A DNA stretch of 63,713 bases from Oscillospiraceae bacterium (lineage in GTDB: Bacteria; Bacillota; Clostridia; Oscillospirales; Oscillospiraceae), in contig JAFYHU010000090.1 in assembly GCA_017538965.1 (NCBI GenBank), positions 1-63,713 on the forward strand, in the 5' to 3' direction. Positions 37,147 to 46,193 of this stretch are shown here, in pieces. Positions within the stretch are counted from its first letter, which is position 1; each line of letters starts with the position of its first letter. The notes under the pieces are model-generated. The model worked only from the letters and a program-made list of their open reading frames with translations. It made no database searches and had not been told where the DNA came from. The position numbers were made by a program, and so were the translations under genes.

Positions 37147-37748
37147 CCTGTTTCTTCCTTTCCGTACTGCACCGTCTCCAGCAGAACCAGGCGGCGGCCG
37201 TCCTTCCGGGCCGCGGGCTCACAGTCCAGCACAAATCCCCCGCCGGGCGGCGGGTTCACCTCAAAATAACCGCAGGGCGGCAGGGAGAAGCGCTCCATCA
37301 CCGCGCGCAGGGTTCCGCTGTGGGCAAGCACGACCAGCCTGTCCTGTTTTTCTGCGGCGGCCCGATCAAGCAGGGCGGCAAAGGCGCGGCAGCTGCGCGC
37401 GCAGAACTCCGCAAGGCTTTCCCCGTTCGGGCATCGCCCCGTGCAGCCTCCCTCCACCCAGGCGCGATAGGCGGCATCCCCGGCCATCTCGTCCGCGCTG
37501 CGGCCGTCAAAGTCGCCGAAGTCCATCTCCGCAAAGGCATCCACAACAAGCTGTTCCGCCGCCGGGAACAGAATGCGCGCCGTCTGCCGGGCGCGCAGGA
37601 GCGGAGAAACATAGACCTGAGCAGGCGAAAAGTCCGCAGCGCTCAGTTCCTCCGTTCCTTCCCGGGACAGCGGGAGATCCAGTTTTCCCTGATAGCGGCG
37701 CAGGTCATTATACGCCGTACGCCCGTGGCGCAGGAGGAAGATTTTCAC
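37140..37748 (-). CDS. cobC: alpha-ribazole phosphatase, histidine phosphatase family
   Basis: A 202-residue histidine phosphatase. The phospho-acceptor motif FLLRHGRTAYND lies at about 4-15 and the second histidine in LVVLAHSGTLRAVM; SPLLRARQTARILFP is the substrate-side loop. It removes phosphate from alpha-ribazole-5-phosphate or adenosylcobalamin-5-phosphate. The assignment among the many histidine phosphatases rests on operon position. It overlaps the CobU-like gene by 4 nt. Confidence 0.87.
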   Translation of the reverse strand: MKIFLLRHGRTAYNDLRRYQGKLDLPLSREGTEELSAADFSPAQVYVSPLLRARQTARILFPAAEQLVVDAFAEMDFGDFDGRSADEMAGDAAYRAWVEGGCTGRCPNGESLAEFCARSCRAFAALLDRAAAEKQDRLVVLAHSGTLRAVMERFSLPPCGYFEVNPPPGGGFVLDCEPAARKDGRRLVLLETVQYGKEETGC

Positions 37749-38080
37749 CTTGTGTCTCCTTTAAGCAGTTTCGGAATGCCGCAGAACACGCGCACAACCG
37801 TGTCGGCACGCTCGGCAAGCAGGCAGGCAAGACGCCCTGCCCGCTCGCGCGCGGCGCGCTCGGCCGGGTCAAGCGGGATGATGCCGCTGCCGAGCTCGGC
37901 AATCGTCACCGCGTCAAACTGCGCGAGTTCATCGGCAAGCGCCTCAAGATCCTCGCATTCGGCAGCAAGCGCGTGCACGTCACAGGCACAGCGCGCTTCG
38001 AGTTCCTCTTCGCGGCAGCGGAGAAGCTGCATCGCGACATGACGCTTTCCGCTGTAAAGCGGACCGGTGATCAGAATCAC
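37745..38080 (-). CDS. short CobU-like P-loop protein
   Basis: A 111-residue protein with a GTG start that overlaps the cobS stop (GTGA). Residues 1-20 (VILITGPLYSGKRHVAMQLL, first codon read as Met) form a P-loop like that of CobU, and the C-terminal half AVTIAELGSGIIPLDPAERA followed by RERAGRLACLLAERADTVVR matches the CobU nucleotide-binding core. The middle part of CobU, including the residues that carry GMP, is missing. A full CobU is encoded at 38853-39389, so this is a paralogue of unknown role, perhaps a regulatory or assembly subunit. Similar short CobU-like genes occur in clostridial cob operons. Confidence 0.7.
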   Translation of the reverse strand: MILITGPLYSGKRHVAMQLLRCREEELEARCACDVHALAAECEDLEALADELAQFDAVTIAELGSGIIPLDPAERAARERAGRLACLLAERADTVVRVFCGIPKLLKGDTR

Positions 38081-38856
38081 AGCCCTCTCCCTCCCAACTG
38101 CAGCGCTGTCAGCGCTGCCAGCAGCCAGAATTCTTCCTTCACCAGGAACCATCCGGCCAGATCGCCGGAGATACCGCCGAATTCCCTGACGGCCGTGCGG
38201 CCGCAGCGGTATGCGGCGATGACCGAGACGGCGGCGGCCGCCAGAAAACTCATCCACCCGCCAAAGCAGAACAGCGCCGCCAGACAGGCCGCCGCCGTAC
38301 CCGCCAGGATGCGCCTTACGCGCCGCTTGTCCGCCGCGTCGGCAAAGCTCTTTGCCAGTCCGGAACCGGGGGCAATCGGCAGGATACACAGCGCCGCGCC
38401 GGACAGGGCGCGCGAAAGCACAAAGGAAATGCCCAGGCACCGGAGCGCCGCCGGTGTCGGGTTCAGCGTACAGCAGAGCGCAAAGCAAAGGACAAATAAG
38501 ATGCACAGCCGGATGCACGCGAAGGCGCCGCAGTGCGCATCGTGCAGGATCTCGCGTTTTCGCTCGGGCGGGGCATGGCTCGCGAGCGCATCGGCGGTGT
38601 CACAGTAGCCGTCCAGATGAATGCCTCCGGTTACGAGGGCCGGAAGCACGCAGAGCCCCGCGCCGCGCAGAAGCGGGGGAAGCGCGAGGGCAGCGCACAG
38701 CGCCGACCAGCCCCAGCAGAAAAGCCCGAGCACCGCGCCGACCAGCGGGAAAGCGGCGAGGGCATAGCGCATGTTCTTCTGCGTCCACGGAAAAGCGGGC
38801 ATCGGCAGCGCCGAGTACAGGGAGAAGGCGACCGCTGCGGTTTCCCAGATTCTCAT
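38077..38856 (-). CDS. cobS: adenosylcobinamide-GDP ribazoletransferase (cobalamin synthase)
   Basis: A 259-residue membrane enzyme that couples adenosylcobinamide-GDP with alpha-ribazole. Marks: FSLYSALPMPAFPWTQKNMR, ALVTGGIHLDGYCDTADALA (conserved Asp-containing loop) and HDAHCGAFACIRLC. Several membrane segments follow. It overlaps cobU and the short CobU-like gene by 4 nt each. Full length for the family. Confidence 0.94.
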   Translation of the reverse strand: MRIWETAAVAFSLYSALPMPAFPWTQKNMRYALAAFPLVGAVLGLFCWGWSALCAALALPPLLRGAGLCVLPALVTGGIHLDGYCDTADALASHAPPERKREILHDAHCGAFACIRLCILFVLCFALCCTLNPTPAALRCLGISFVLSRALSGAALCILPIAPGSGLAKSFADAADKRRVRRILAGTAAACLAALFCFGGWMSFLAAAAVSVIAAYRCGRTAVREFGGISGDLAGWFLVKEEFWLLAALTALQLGGRGL

Positions 38857-39389
38857 TTCTGCGCCTCCTCTCCCCTGTAATACTCCGCCAGCCCGCAGAC
38901 GACCTCGCAGACCCGGTCCGACAGCGCCGCCAGACGCTGATTGACTTCGCCGAGCAGACGCAGATACCGGAGCGTCCCGCTTTCCCAGTTCGCGCCGCCC
39001 GCGCCCACTTCGTTCGTGACGATCACGAGAAGCCGGCAGCGTTTCTGCAGTTCCTTCACCCCGTCCACAACCGCATCCGCAGCGCCGTCCGGTCCGCTGC
39101 CCGCGGGATCAAACATCTCGTTGGCGCAGAGGTTTCCGATATCCTCAAGCAGCACGGCACTGTCCGGCGGGACCTTCGCAGACGCAAGGCCGCAGAAGCA
39201 CTCCAGAGTCCGGAAGCCGCGGCCCGCGCGAAGGGCGCGGTGCCGTGCAATCCGATCGGCGGCTTCCGCACCGCCGGGCTTCATCGTGGCCAGATAGATG
39301 CGCGGGCTGTCTTCGGACAGCGCGCACAGCAGCTTTTCGGCATAGGCGCTCTTGCCGCTCGCCGCCCCTCCGGAAACCAGGATCGTCAC
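38853..39389 (-). CDS. cobU: adenosylcobinamide kinase/guanylyltransferase
   Basis: A 178-residue bifunctional enzyme, GTG start overlapping the cobT stop (GTGA). The P-loop VSGGAASGKSAYAE lies at about 5-18, then RIYLATMKPGGAEAADRIAR with the RxxRHR-type loop (ARHRALRAGRGFRTLE) carrying the guanylylated histidine, and VIVTNEVGAGG near the C-terminus. It phosphorylates adenosylcobinamide and then adds GMP. Confidence 0.94.
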   Translation of the reverse strand: MTILVSGGAASGKSAYAEKLLCALSEDSPRIYLATMKPGGAEAADRIARHRALRAGRGFRTLECFCGLASAKVPPDSAVLLEDIGNLCANEMFDPAGSGPDGAADAVVDGVKELQKRCRLLVIVTNEVGAGGANWESGTLRYLRLLGEVNQRLAALSDRVCEVVCGLAEYYRGEEAQK

Positions 39390-40441
39390 AGCCTTGTGTA
39401 CGGCGTGATGCCGCCCTCCGAGAAGGTATAACAGTCCCGATAGACCGCAAGGGCCATATCCAGCAGCGGCATCACCGCTACGGCACCGCTGCCCTCTCCG
39501 AGACGCATTTCGGCCGTAATCAGCGGTTTTTTGCCGAGCGCGCGCAGCAGCAGTTCTCCCGCCGGTTCGGCGGAAACATGGCTTGCAAGCATCGCCTTTC
39601 CTGCCGCCGGGCAGAGCCGCAGCGCACACAGCGCCGCAGCGGCGCTGGGAAACCCGTCAATCAGCACCGGGATCCGACAGAGCGCGCCGCCGAGAAAGAG
39701 GCCGCACATCCCCGCCAGATCGAAGCCGCCCAGTTTGGCCAGCACGTCCAGCGCATCGTCGGCATCCGGCCGGTTGACTTCCATTCCGCGGCGGATTGCC
39801 GAGATTTTGCGCTGCAGGCCTTTGTCCGAAAGCCCGGCGCCGCGGCCCGTCACCTGTTCAGGGTCCGTTCCCGTCAATACCGCCGTAACTGCCGAAGCCG
39901 CCGCAGTATTGCCGATGCCCATCTCGCCGGCCGCCAGCAGGCGCGTACCGCGTTCGGCCTCCGCACGCACCAGGTTCACCCCCGTCAGAACGGCCGACTC
40001 CGCCTGCGCGCGCGTCATGGAAGGCCCTTCGGCAAAGTCCGCCGTACCGTTTCCCGCGCGGCAGTCCAGCACGCCCGCGCAGCCGGGAAAATCCCGGATT
40101 CCCATATCCACGGGCACGACGCGGCACTGCGCAAGCCCGGCCATACGGCAGACGGAGGTGCGCCCCCGCGCAAGCTCGCGCGCGACAATGCCGGTCACGC
40201 GGCTGTCCGTCTGCGCAACGCCGCGGGCCGTAACCCCGTTGTCCGCGCAGAGCACCAGCACCGCGCGCGGCGTCATGCGGACGTCCGGGCTGCCGGTCAG
40301 GGCCGCGATGTCGCAGACAGCCGATTCCAGCAGGCCGAGACTGCCCAGCGGCTTTGCGCAGGCATCCCAGCGCCGACGGGCGGCTTCGCGCGCCTCTTCA
40401 TCCGGCGGCGTGATTCTGTTCAGCAGTTCCGTCAGTTCCAT
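39386..40441 (-). CDS. cobT: nicotinate-nucleotide-dimethylbenzimidazole phosphoribosyltransferase
   Basis: A 351-residue CobT that activates the lower-ligand base. Marks: WDACAKPLGSLGLLESAVCD, VLCADNGVTARGVAQTDS, GIGNTAAASAVTAVLTG and the C-terminal MRLGEGSGAVAVMPLLDMAL containing the catalytic glutamate. Its start overlaps the 3' end of cbiA by 44 nt. It is full length. Which base is used cannot be told from sequence. Confidence 0.95.
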   Translation of the reverse strand: MELTELLNRITPPDEEAREAARRRWDACAKPLGSLGLLESAVCDIAALTGSPDVRMTPRAVLVLCADNGVTARGVAQTDSRVTGIVARELARGRTSVCRMAGLAQCRVVPVDMGIRDFPGCAGVLDCRAGNGTADFAEGPSMTRAQAESAVLTGVNLVRAEAERGTRLLAAGEMGIGNTAAASAVTAVLTGTDPEQVTGRGAGLSDKGLQRKISAIRRGMEVNRPDADDALDVLAKLGGFDLAGMCGLFLGGALCRIPVLIDGFPSAAAALCALRLCPAAGKAMLASHVSAEPAGELLLRALGKKPLITAEMRLGEGSGAVAVMPLLDMALAVYRDCYTFSEGGITPYTRL

Positions 40442-41789
40442 GTTCTGCTCCGTATTTTTCCGCGGCGCGGATCAAGCGCTCCGCAAGAATGGGGCTTCCC
40501 GCAAAATACAGATGCGGGAAAGCGGCGTAGAGACTGCCGCCGGCAAAGCCCGCCTTCCACTCGATGCCCGAAATCGGCTTCCGGAGCCGGAAGTCCCTGC
40601 CGTTTTCGGTCGAATCCCAGCGGTGAAATTCATGAACGGGGATTCTGTCGCCTGCGCGAAACAGCAGACTGTTCCGGTCCGCAATCAGTTCCGCATAGCC
40701 GAAGCGGGTCAGTCTGCCGGCATCGGCGGCTTCTCCCGGCAGGACACCGGCCATGGGAAAGCGCTCGCCGTCCGGCGCCGCAAGCGCTGTCCCGAGATAG
40801 AGAAACCCGCCGCACTCCGCCACGGTCGGAAGCCCGGCACGCACCGCCCCGGCAACCGCGCGGCGCATGGCGGCATTCTCCGAAAGCCGGCGCGCATACA
40901 GCTCAGGATAGCCGCCGGGAAGATAAAGCCCGCCGATCCGCTCCGGCAGCGCCGCATCGTGCAGCGGGCTGAAAAAAACGATTTCAGCGCCGCGCTCGGC
41001 AAAGGTCTCGAAGGTCTCGGCATAGGCAAAGCAGAATGCCTCATCCCGCGCCGCCGCGATGCGGCAGCGCTTCGGCGGCGGCGAAGAGGGGGGCTCCGCT
41101 TCGGGCACTGCGCCGTCGAAGAGCTCCGTCAGGCGCGCAAGGTTCACGTTCTCTTCCATCGCCCGGGCCAGGGCGGACAGACGCCCGTCGAGATCGCGGA
41201 TTTCCTGCGCCGTCAGAAGGCCGAGGTGGCGGCTTTCGACGGCGGCCTCGGGGACACGCGGCAGGCAGCCGAGCACCGGGATGCCCGTCTCCTGTTCCAG
41301 CATCGGAGCAAGCTTCCTGCAGAGAGCGGGAGAGCAGTCGTTGAGAATCACGGCTTTGATGCGGCAGGGCGTGCGGAAGCTCTGCAGACCGCGGACGGCG
41401 GCCGCGAGCGTCAGGCCGGCACCGTGCGCCGGGAGCACCAGGAGAACCGGAACATCCAGCGTATCGGCAAGCTGCCGGGCGCTTGCGCGGTCGGTCGTTC
41501 CGCCGAGGCCGTCGTAATAGCCCATTGCCCCTTCGATGACAGCGGCACCGCGGCCGCGGCAGCCCCTGGCAAACTGCGTCCGTACGGTTCCCGCATCGCT
41601 CAGAAACAGGTCCAGATTCCGGCTTTCCACGTTTAGGCAGGCGCGGTGAAACATCGGGTCGATGTAATCGGGCCCGCATTTGAAGGCGCAGGGATTGAGC
41701 CCGCGCTCCCGAAAAATGCGCAGCAGCGCACAGCTCACCGCCGTCTTGCCGCAGCCGGAAGCGGGAGCGGAAACCAGAAGGCGGATCAT
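40398..41789 (-). CDS. cbiA: cobyrinate a,c-diamide synthase
   Basis: A 463-residue glutamine amidotransferase that amidates the a and c side chains of cobyrinic acid. The P-loop is SAPASGCGKTAVSC (about 7-20); EGAMGYYDGLGGTTDRAS is a family signature; the GATase domain has LPTVAECGGFLYLG with the catalytic cysteine. The start at 41789 overlaps the cbiET stop (ATGA); a longer open frame upstream is read-through of the opposite phase of cbiET. Confidence 0.94.
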   Translation of the reverse strand: MIRLLVSAPASGCGKTAVSCALLRIFRERGLNPCAFKCGPDYIDPMFHRACLNVESRNLDLFLSDAGTVRTQFARGCRGRGAAVIEGAMGYYDGLGGTTDRASARQLADTLDVPVLLVLPAHGAGLTLAAAVRGLQSFRTPCRIKAVILNDCSPALCRKLAPMLEQETGIPVLGCLPRVPEAAVESRHLGLLTAQEIRDLDGRLSALARAMEENVNLARLTELFDGAVPEAEPPSSPPPKRCRIAAARDEAFCFAYAETFETFAERGAEIVFFSPLHDAALPERIGGLYLPGGYPELYARRLSENAAMRRAVAGAVRAGLPTVAECGGFLYLGTALAAPDGERFPMAGVLPGEAADAGRLTRFGYAELIADRNSLLFRAGDRIPVHEFHRWDSTENGRDFRLRKPISGIEWKAGFAGGSLYAAFPHLYFAGSPILAERLIRAAEKYGAEHGTDGTAEQNHAAG

Positions 41790-42994
41790 CTGTCTTCCTC
41801 CCGGCAGGACGCAATGAGAAAGACCGGGTTGTTCGCCAGAAGAAGATGCTTTCCGCCGGCCGGCCGGCTCCGGCTTACGGCAATCTGCGTGACTTCGAAG
41901 TCCAGTCCGCGGGCAGAGAGGATCTCCTGCGCCGCCGCCAGCGTTTCCAGCGTGACGGCGGACACGCACAGGCGGGCTTCCGGGTTTTTGGCGAGCACCG
42001 CATCCAGGATTTCGGAGAGCTTCCCTTCGCTGCCGCCGATAAAGACCGCATCCGGCGCAGGCAGCTTCTCCAGCGCTTCCGGCGCTCTTCCGCGTACAAG
42101 GCGCAGATTCCATGCGCCGAAGCGCAGACGGTTCTGCTCGATGAGGGCGCAGGCTTCGTCCCGAACTTCGACGGCATAGGCTTTCCCCCGCCGGGCGGCA
42201 AGCGCCAGCTCGATCGACACGCTGCCGGTGCCCGCGCCGATGTCCCAGACCGTGTCCTCCGCTCCGACCGCAAGCTTTGCCAGCGCCGCAGCGCGGATTT
42301 CCTGCTTGGTCATCGGCACTTCGCCCCGGAGAAAGGCGGTATCCGGAAATCCGCCCGTGCGGAGAACCGGACGCGGCAGCGCCTCGATCAGCAGCACCGA
42401 GAGCGGCGCAAAGCTCTCTTCGGCGCATGCCGACGCGGACAGGCTGACAATCCGCTCCTCCGGGCAGAAAAGATTCTCTCCCACCGTCGCCCGCAGGGCA
42501 CCGAGACCGGCGTCCGTCAGGCAGCGGCAGAGCGAAGCGGGCGTGTTTTCGCCGCCGGTGAGGAAGAAGGCCGGTTTTCCCTCCATGAGCGCGGCAACGG
42601 GATCGCAGTCCGTGCCGTGGGCGGAGCAGAGCGTCCAATCCTGCCAGGGCTCGCCGAGGCGCGCCGCCAGAAGCTGGACGCTTGAAAGGCCCGGGAGAAC
42701 GCGAAAGGCGATGCCCGCTTCCCGGAGAAGCGCGGCCAGACTGCGGGCGCCGGAATAAAAACCGGTATCCCCGCTGCAGACAACGCAGCAGGCTTCCGCA
42801 TCCGACTCCCGGATCCGGGCGAAAATCTCCTCTGCACGGACCGCCGCGATTCGCTTCTGCCGCTCTGCGGGAGGAAGCGCGGCCAGCAGGCGCCCGGCGC
42901 CGAGCACAAGGTCAGCCCGGTCCAGCGCCGCTTTCGCTTCCTGCGTCAGCGTGCGGCAGGTTCCGCTCCCGAGTCCGATCAGGCTCAGCTGCAT
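41786..42994 (-). CDS. cbiET: fused cobalt-precorrin-7 C5-methyltransferase/C15-methyltransferase (decarboxylating)
   Basis: A 402-residue CbiE-CbiT fusion (CobL type). CbiE spans about 1-200 with GLGSGTCRTLTQEAKAALDR, CVVCSGDTGFYSGARSLAAL and VLPGLSSVQLLAARLG; CbiT spans about 220-402 with MTKQEIRAAALAKLAVGAED and the SAM motif TVWDIGAGTGSVSIELALA, then a conserved FIGGSEGKLSEIL. It methylates C5 and C15 and decarboxylates C12. Overlaps cbiJ by 10 nt. Confidence 0.94.
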   Translation of the reverse strand: MQLSLIGLGSGTCRTLTQEAKAALDRADLVLGAGRLLAALPPAERQKRIAAVRAEEIFARIRESDAEACCVVCSGDTGFYSGARSLAALLREAGIAFRVLPGLSSVQLLAARLGEPWQDWTLCSAHGTDCDPVAALMEGKPAFFLTGGENTPASLCRCLTDAGLGALRATVGENLFCPEERIVSLSASACAEESFAPLSVLLIEALPRPVLRTGGFPDTAFLRGEVPMTKQEIRAAALAKLAVGAEDTVWDIGAGTGSVSIELALAARRGKAYAVEVRDEACALIEQNRLRFGAWNLRLVRGRAPEALEKLPAPDAVFIGGSEGKLSEILDAVLAKNPEARLCVSAVTLETLAAAQEILSARGLDFEVTQIAVSRSRPAGGKHLLLANNPVFLIASCREEDR

Positions 42995-43725
42995 TTCATC
43001 ATCTCCTCACAGGCTGCGGCAAGCTGTTCATAATACTCGCCCTGTTCCTCCGGACGGCGCAGAACAATCAGCACCGCGCCGGTCTCCTTCGCCGCAGCGG
43101 CTTTTTCGGGAAAACCGCCCTCGGCGCCGCCGTCTTTCGTCACAAGAAACGCGATGTTCTTCTGCCGGATCAGTTCCGCGTTCAGCCCCTGTGTAAAGGG
43201 ACCCTGCATGGCGATGATGTTGCGGTGCGGAATCCCGAGAGCCTCGCAGGCGGCGATTGCCTCGTGCGAAGGCAGCACCCGCGGGAAGAGCCGTCCGGGA
43301 TCCAGCGAGTGAAAGGCCGAAAGCTCCTTCGAGCCGATTGCGAGAAGGACATTGCCCTCCGTTCCGGCAAGCCAGGCCGCCGCATCCGCGGCAGCGGCAA
43401 CGCTGACCGCGCCTTCTGCTTCGCAGGCGCCGCGCAGCAGTCTGCGGTACGGCACGCCGGTTTTTTCACAGGCGGCGCGGATGTTTTCAGAGACCAGCAC
43501 GGCATAGGGATGCGTCGCGTCGATGCAGAGCGCAAAGCCCGGCAGCAGCGCTGCCATCTCTTCGGCGGTCCGGCGGCCGGTCAGCACCGCAACGCCGGGG
43601 CTCGACCCCTGTTCTTCGCTGCCGTATTCCGTCGCAACGCAGACCGTCACCTCGGCGTCGCTTTCCGCGAGACGCCGGGAAAGCCGGCGGCCGTCCGAGG
43701 TACCGCTGAAAATCAGAATCTTCAT
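42985..43725 (-). CDS. cbiJ: cobalt-precorrin-6A reductase
   Basis: A 246-residue CbiJ/CobK. Marks: ILIFSGTSDGRRLSRRLAES (nucleotide-binding start), VAVLTGRRTAEEMAALLPGF, CIDATHPYAVLVSENIRAAC with the family THPYA motif, and FLVTKDGGAEGGFPEKAAAA near the C-terminus. It reduces precorrin-6A with a pyridine nucleotide. Overlaps cbiH by 4 nt. Confidence 0.93.
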   Translation of the reverse strand: MKILIFSGTSDGRRLSRRLAESDAEVTVCVATEYGSEEQGSSPGVAVLTGRRTAEEMAALLPGFALCIDATHPYAVLVSENIRAACEKTGVPYRRLLRGACEAEGAVSVAAAADAAAWLAGTEGNVLLAIGSKELSAFHSLDPGRLFPRVLPSHEAIAACEALGIPHRNIIAMQGPFTQGLNAELIRQKNIAFLVTKDGGAEGGFPEKAAAAKETGAVLIVLRRPEEQGEYYEQLAAACEEMMKCS

Positions 43726-44450
43726 ACCGAATACCCCCGCGGCGTGACCAGCCGGCCGCCGATCTGCCTGGTTGTGCCGGATCCGATGAACACGGTCGTA
43801 AACATGTCTGTTTCCGTATCCCGGAGCCGGCCGAGCGTCAGCAGCTGCTTTTCCTGTCCCGGACGGCCGATGTTCCGCGCAACGCCGCAGGGGGTCTCCG
43901 CGCTGCGCGTCCGGAGCAGAATGTCGCAGGCGCGCTGCAGATACCCGCTGCGTTTTCGCGAGGAGGGATTATAGAGCACGATCGCAAAGTCTCCTTCCGC
44001 CGCGCTCTGCAGGCGCTTTTCAATGATTTCCCACGGGGTCAGCAGATCGCTGAGCGAGATCACGCAGAAGTCATGTCCCAGCGGCGCGCCGAGAAGCGCG
44101 GCGCCCGAGAGCGCCGCCGTCACGCCGGCGACAATCTCGACCTCGACCCCCTCATAGTCCGGCAGCAGCTCCAGCACCGGGCTTGCCATGCCGTATACGC
44201 CGGCGTCCCCGCTGCAGACCAGCGCAGCGGTCCTTCCGCTCTGTGCCAGCATCAGCGCGTGCCGGCAGCGCTCCAGCTCCTGTTTCATGGGTGTGAAGAA
44301 AGTTTCCTTTCCCGGAATCAGCGCCGCGATCTGATCCAGATACCCGGTGTAGCCGCAGATCACCTCTGCCTTCTCCAGCGCCGCAAGCGCTTCGCCGGTC
44401 ATGCAGGCGGCATTCCCCGGACCGAGACCGACGATCAGCAGTTCAGCCAT
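43722..44450 (-). CDS. cbiH: cobalt-precorrin-3B C17-methyltransferase
   Basis: A 242-residue SAM-dependent uroporphyrinogen-III-type methyltransferase. Marks: LLIVGLGPGNAACMTGEALA, AEVICGYTGYLDQIAALIPG, ALVCSGDAGVYGMASPVLEL, and GHDFCVISLSDLLTPWEIIE, the CbiH-specific stretch. It performs ring contraction and C17 methylation. It overlaps cbiG by 8 nt. No ferredoxin-like extension is present. Confidence 0.94.
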   Translation of the reverse strand: MAELLIVGLGPGNAACMTGEALAALEKAEVICGYTGYLDQIAALIPGKETFFTPMKQELERCRHALMLAQSGRTAALVCSGDAGVYGMASPVLELLPDYEGVEVEIVAGVTAALSGAALLGAPLGHDFCVISLSDLLTPWEIIEKRLQSAAEGDFAIVLYNPSSRKRSGYLQRACDILLRTRSAETPCGVARNIGRPGQEKQLLTLGRLRDTETDMFTTVFIGSGTTRQIGGRLVTPRGYSV

Positions 44451-45438
44451 GGGTCATCCTCCAGTCCAGCCGCAGCTCTTTCTGTGCCAGGGCGAAGGTT
44501 ACGCCCTCGGCTGCGTGTTTTCTTATGATCAGTTTCCCCCGGGCATGCCTGACGGCCGCGCGTTCGCAGACATTGTCCACGCCGGCCGCCTGCGCGACGA
44601 AGGCCGAGGCGGTAAAGTCCCCCTCGAGCGCGGCGAGCGCCTCGGCGCTGTCAAAATACAGCGGCCAGCCGTGTGCGGCACAGAAGTCCGCCAGGCCTTT
44701 CTCGTCCCGCTTCAGATCGATGCTCGCCGCGGCGCAGATCGCTTCCGGCAGCACCCCGGTCTCGGCACAGAAGGCAGCGAAGCGCCGATCCAGCGTCTCT
44801 TTTTCCGTGCCCCGGCGGCAGCCGATGCCCAGCACGAGAACCGGCGGCACCAGCATCAGCGCGTCATGCGGGCGCAGGTCCACCCATACGTCCGCATCCC
44901 CGCTCTCCGGCAGAACCACGCCCGCCGGCGCAGCGCCGTCAATCGGAAACGCCGAGCGGACGGCAATCGTCTCTCCGGCAAGGAGCTTTGCGGAAACGCG
45001 TTTGATTCTCTCCGGGTTTCTGAGCTTCAGGCCTTGGATGCGTGCCCATTCATCGACCGCGAAGACCCGGTTCCGATCGGTTGCGGTCGTAATGACCGGC
45101 TCTGCGCCGCAGACCGCGGCGATTTTTTCCGCAAGCGCATTGGCACCGCCGAGGTGTCCCGACAGAAGCGGTACGGCAAAGCGGCCGCACTCGTCCACCG
45201 CGACAACGGCGGGATCCGATGTCTTGCCTCGGAGATGCGGGGCAACGGCGCGCACCGCGATGCCGACAGCCCCGACAAAGACCAGCGCGCGTCCGGAGGA
45301 AAAGGCATCCGCCGTCCAGCCTGCGAGCGAAACACCGTCCCGCGTGCAGCTGACTTCTCCGCCGAGCGCCGCAGAGAGCGTCTTTGCCAGCGTCCGTCCC
45401 TTCTCGGTAAAGGCCAGGAAAACCATCTCTCCGTTCAT
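44443..45438 (-). CDS. cbiG: cobalt-precorrin-5A hydrolase
   Basis: A 331-residue CbiG that opens the delta-lactone and releases acetaldehyde. Marks: ALVFVGAVGIAVRAVAPHLR, SDPAVVAVDECGRFAVPLLS then GHLGGANALA in the middle, and a C-terminal domain LVLGIGCRRGTEKETLDRRF with ASIDLKRDEKGLADFC. It overlaps both neighbours. Full length. Confidence 0.94.
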   Translation of the reverse strand: MNGEMVFLAFTEKGRTLAKTLSAALGGEVSCTRDGVSLAGWTADAFSSGRALVFVGAVGIAVRAVAPHLRGKTSDPAVVAVDECGRFAVPLLSGHLGGANALAEKIAAVCGAEPVITTATDRNRVFAVDEWARIQGLKLRNPERIKRVSAKLLAGETIAVRSAFPIDGAAPAGVVLPESGDADVWVDLRPHDALMLVPPVLVLGIGCRRGTEKETLDRRFAAFCAETGVLPEAICAAASIDLKRDEKGLADFCAAHGWPLYFDSAEALAALEGDFTASAFVAQAAGVDNVCERAAVRHARGKLIIRKHAAEGVTFALAQKELRLDWRMTHG

Positions 45439-46193
45439 TCCGCACGCCCCTCCCGAAACGCCGTCGTAAAGGACGGATCATAGAGCCGGCTTTTTTCGCA
45501 GGGGCCGTCGAGGAAATCGCCGACAAGGATCAGGACCGTTTTGCTGATGCCCGCTTCCGCAGCCGTTTCCGCCAGGGTTCCGACCGTGCAGCGAAGGCAT
45601 TTTTCATCCGGCCAGGTCGCCTTATAAACAAGTGCTGCCGGTGTTTCCGGCGGGCAGCCGCCCGCGAGAAGCTCGGCCTGCACCCTGTCCGGCATACCGC
45701 CGGAGAGGAACAGGGCCATCGAAGCGCCGTGCCGCGCGAAATCTCGGAGTTTCTCTCCTTCCGGGACCTCCGTGCGGCCTGCGAGGCGCGTGATGATCAG
45801 GCTCTGACTGACGCCGGGGAGGGTAAACTCCGCATTCAGAGAAGCTGCCGCGCCGAACAGACTGCTGACCCCCGGCGTCACGTCGAAGGGGATTTTTTTC
45901 TCCCGCAGGGCATCCATCTGCTCGCGGACGGCCCCGTAGAGAGAGGGGTCTCCCGTATGCAGGCGCACGGTCGTCTTTCCTGCCGCTTCGGCTTCTTCCG
46001 TCACGGAAAGAATCTCGTCCAGCGTCATATGGGCGCTGTTATGGATTTCACAGCCTTCCCGGCAGTTCTGCAGCAGCAGAGGATTGACCAGGCTGCCTGC
46101 GTAGATCACCACGTCGGCAGCCTTCAGATGCGCTGCCCCGCGCAGGGTGATCAGATCGGGAGCTCCCGGCCCCGCACCGACAAAATGCACCAT
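45435..46193 (-). CDS. cbiF: cobalt-precorrin-4 C11-methyltransferase
   Basis: A 252-residue SAM-dependent methyltransferase. Marks: VHFVGAGPGAPDLITLRGAA, ADVVIYAGSLVNPLLLQNC, TVRLHTGDPSLYGAVREQMD and FDVTPGVSSLFGAAASLNAE. GAGGAG lies 8 nt before ATG 46193, which overlaps the cbiD stop (TAATG); a GTG at 46202 is less likely. Full length. Confidence 0.94.
   Translation of the reverse strand: MVHFVGAGPGAPDLITLRGAAHLKAADVVIYAGSLVNPLLLQNCREGCEIHNSAHMTLDEILSVTEEAEAAGKTTVRLHTGDPSLYGAVREQMDALREKKIPFDVTPGVSSLFGAAASLNAEFTLPGVSQSLIITRLAGRTEVPEGEKLRDFARHGASMALFLSGGMPDRVQAELLAGGCPPETPAALVYKATWPDEKCLRCTVGTLAETAAEAGISKTVLILVGDFLDGPCEKSRLYDPSFTTAFREGRAE

Noticed and set aside
40398-42638. Single 746-codon frame covering cbiA plus upstream sequence
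   Set aside because: The part upstream of 41789 is out of phase with the real cbiET; the cbiA start is the ATGA overlap at 41789.
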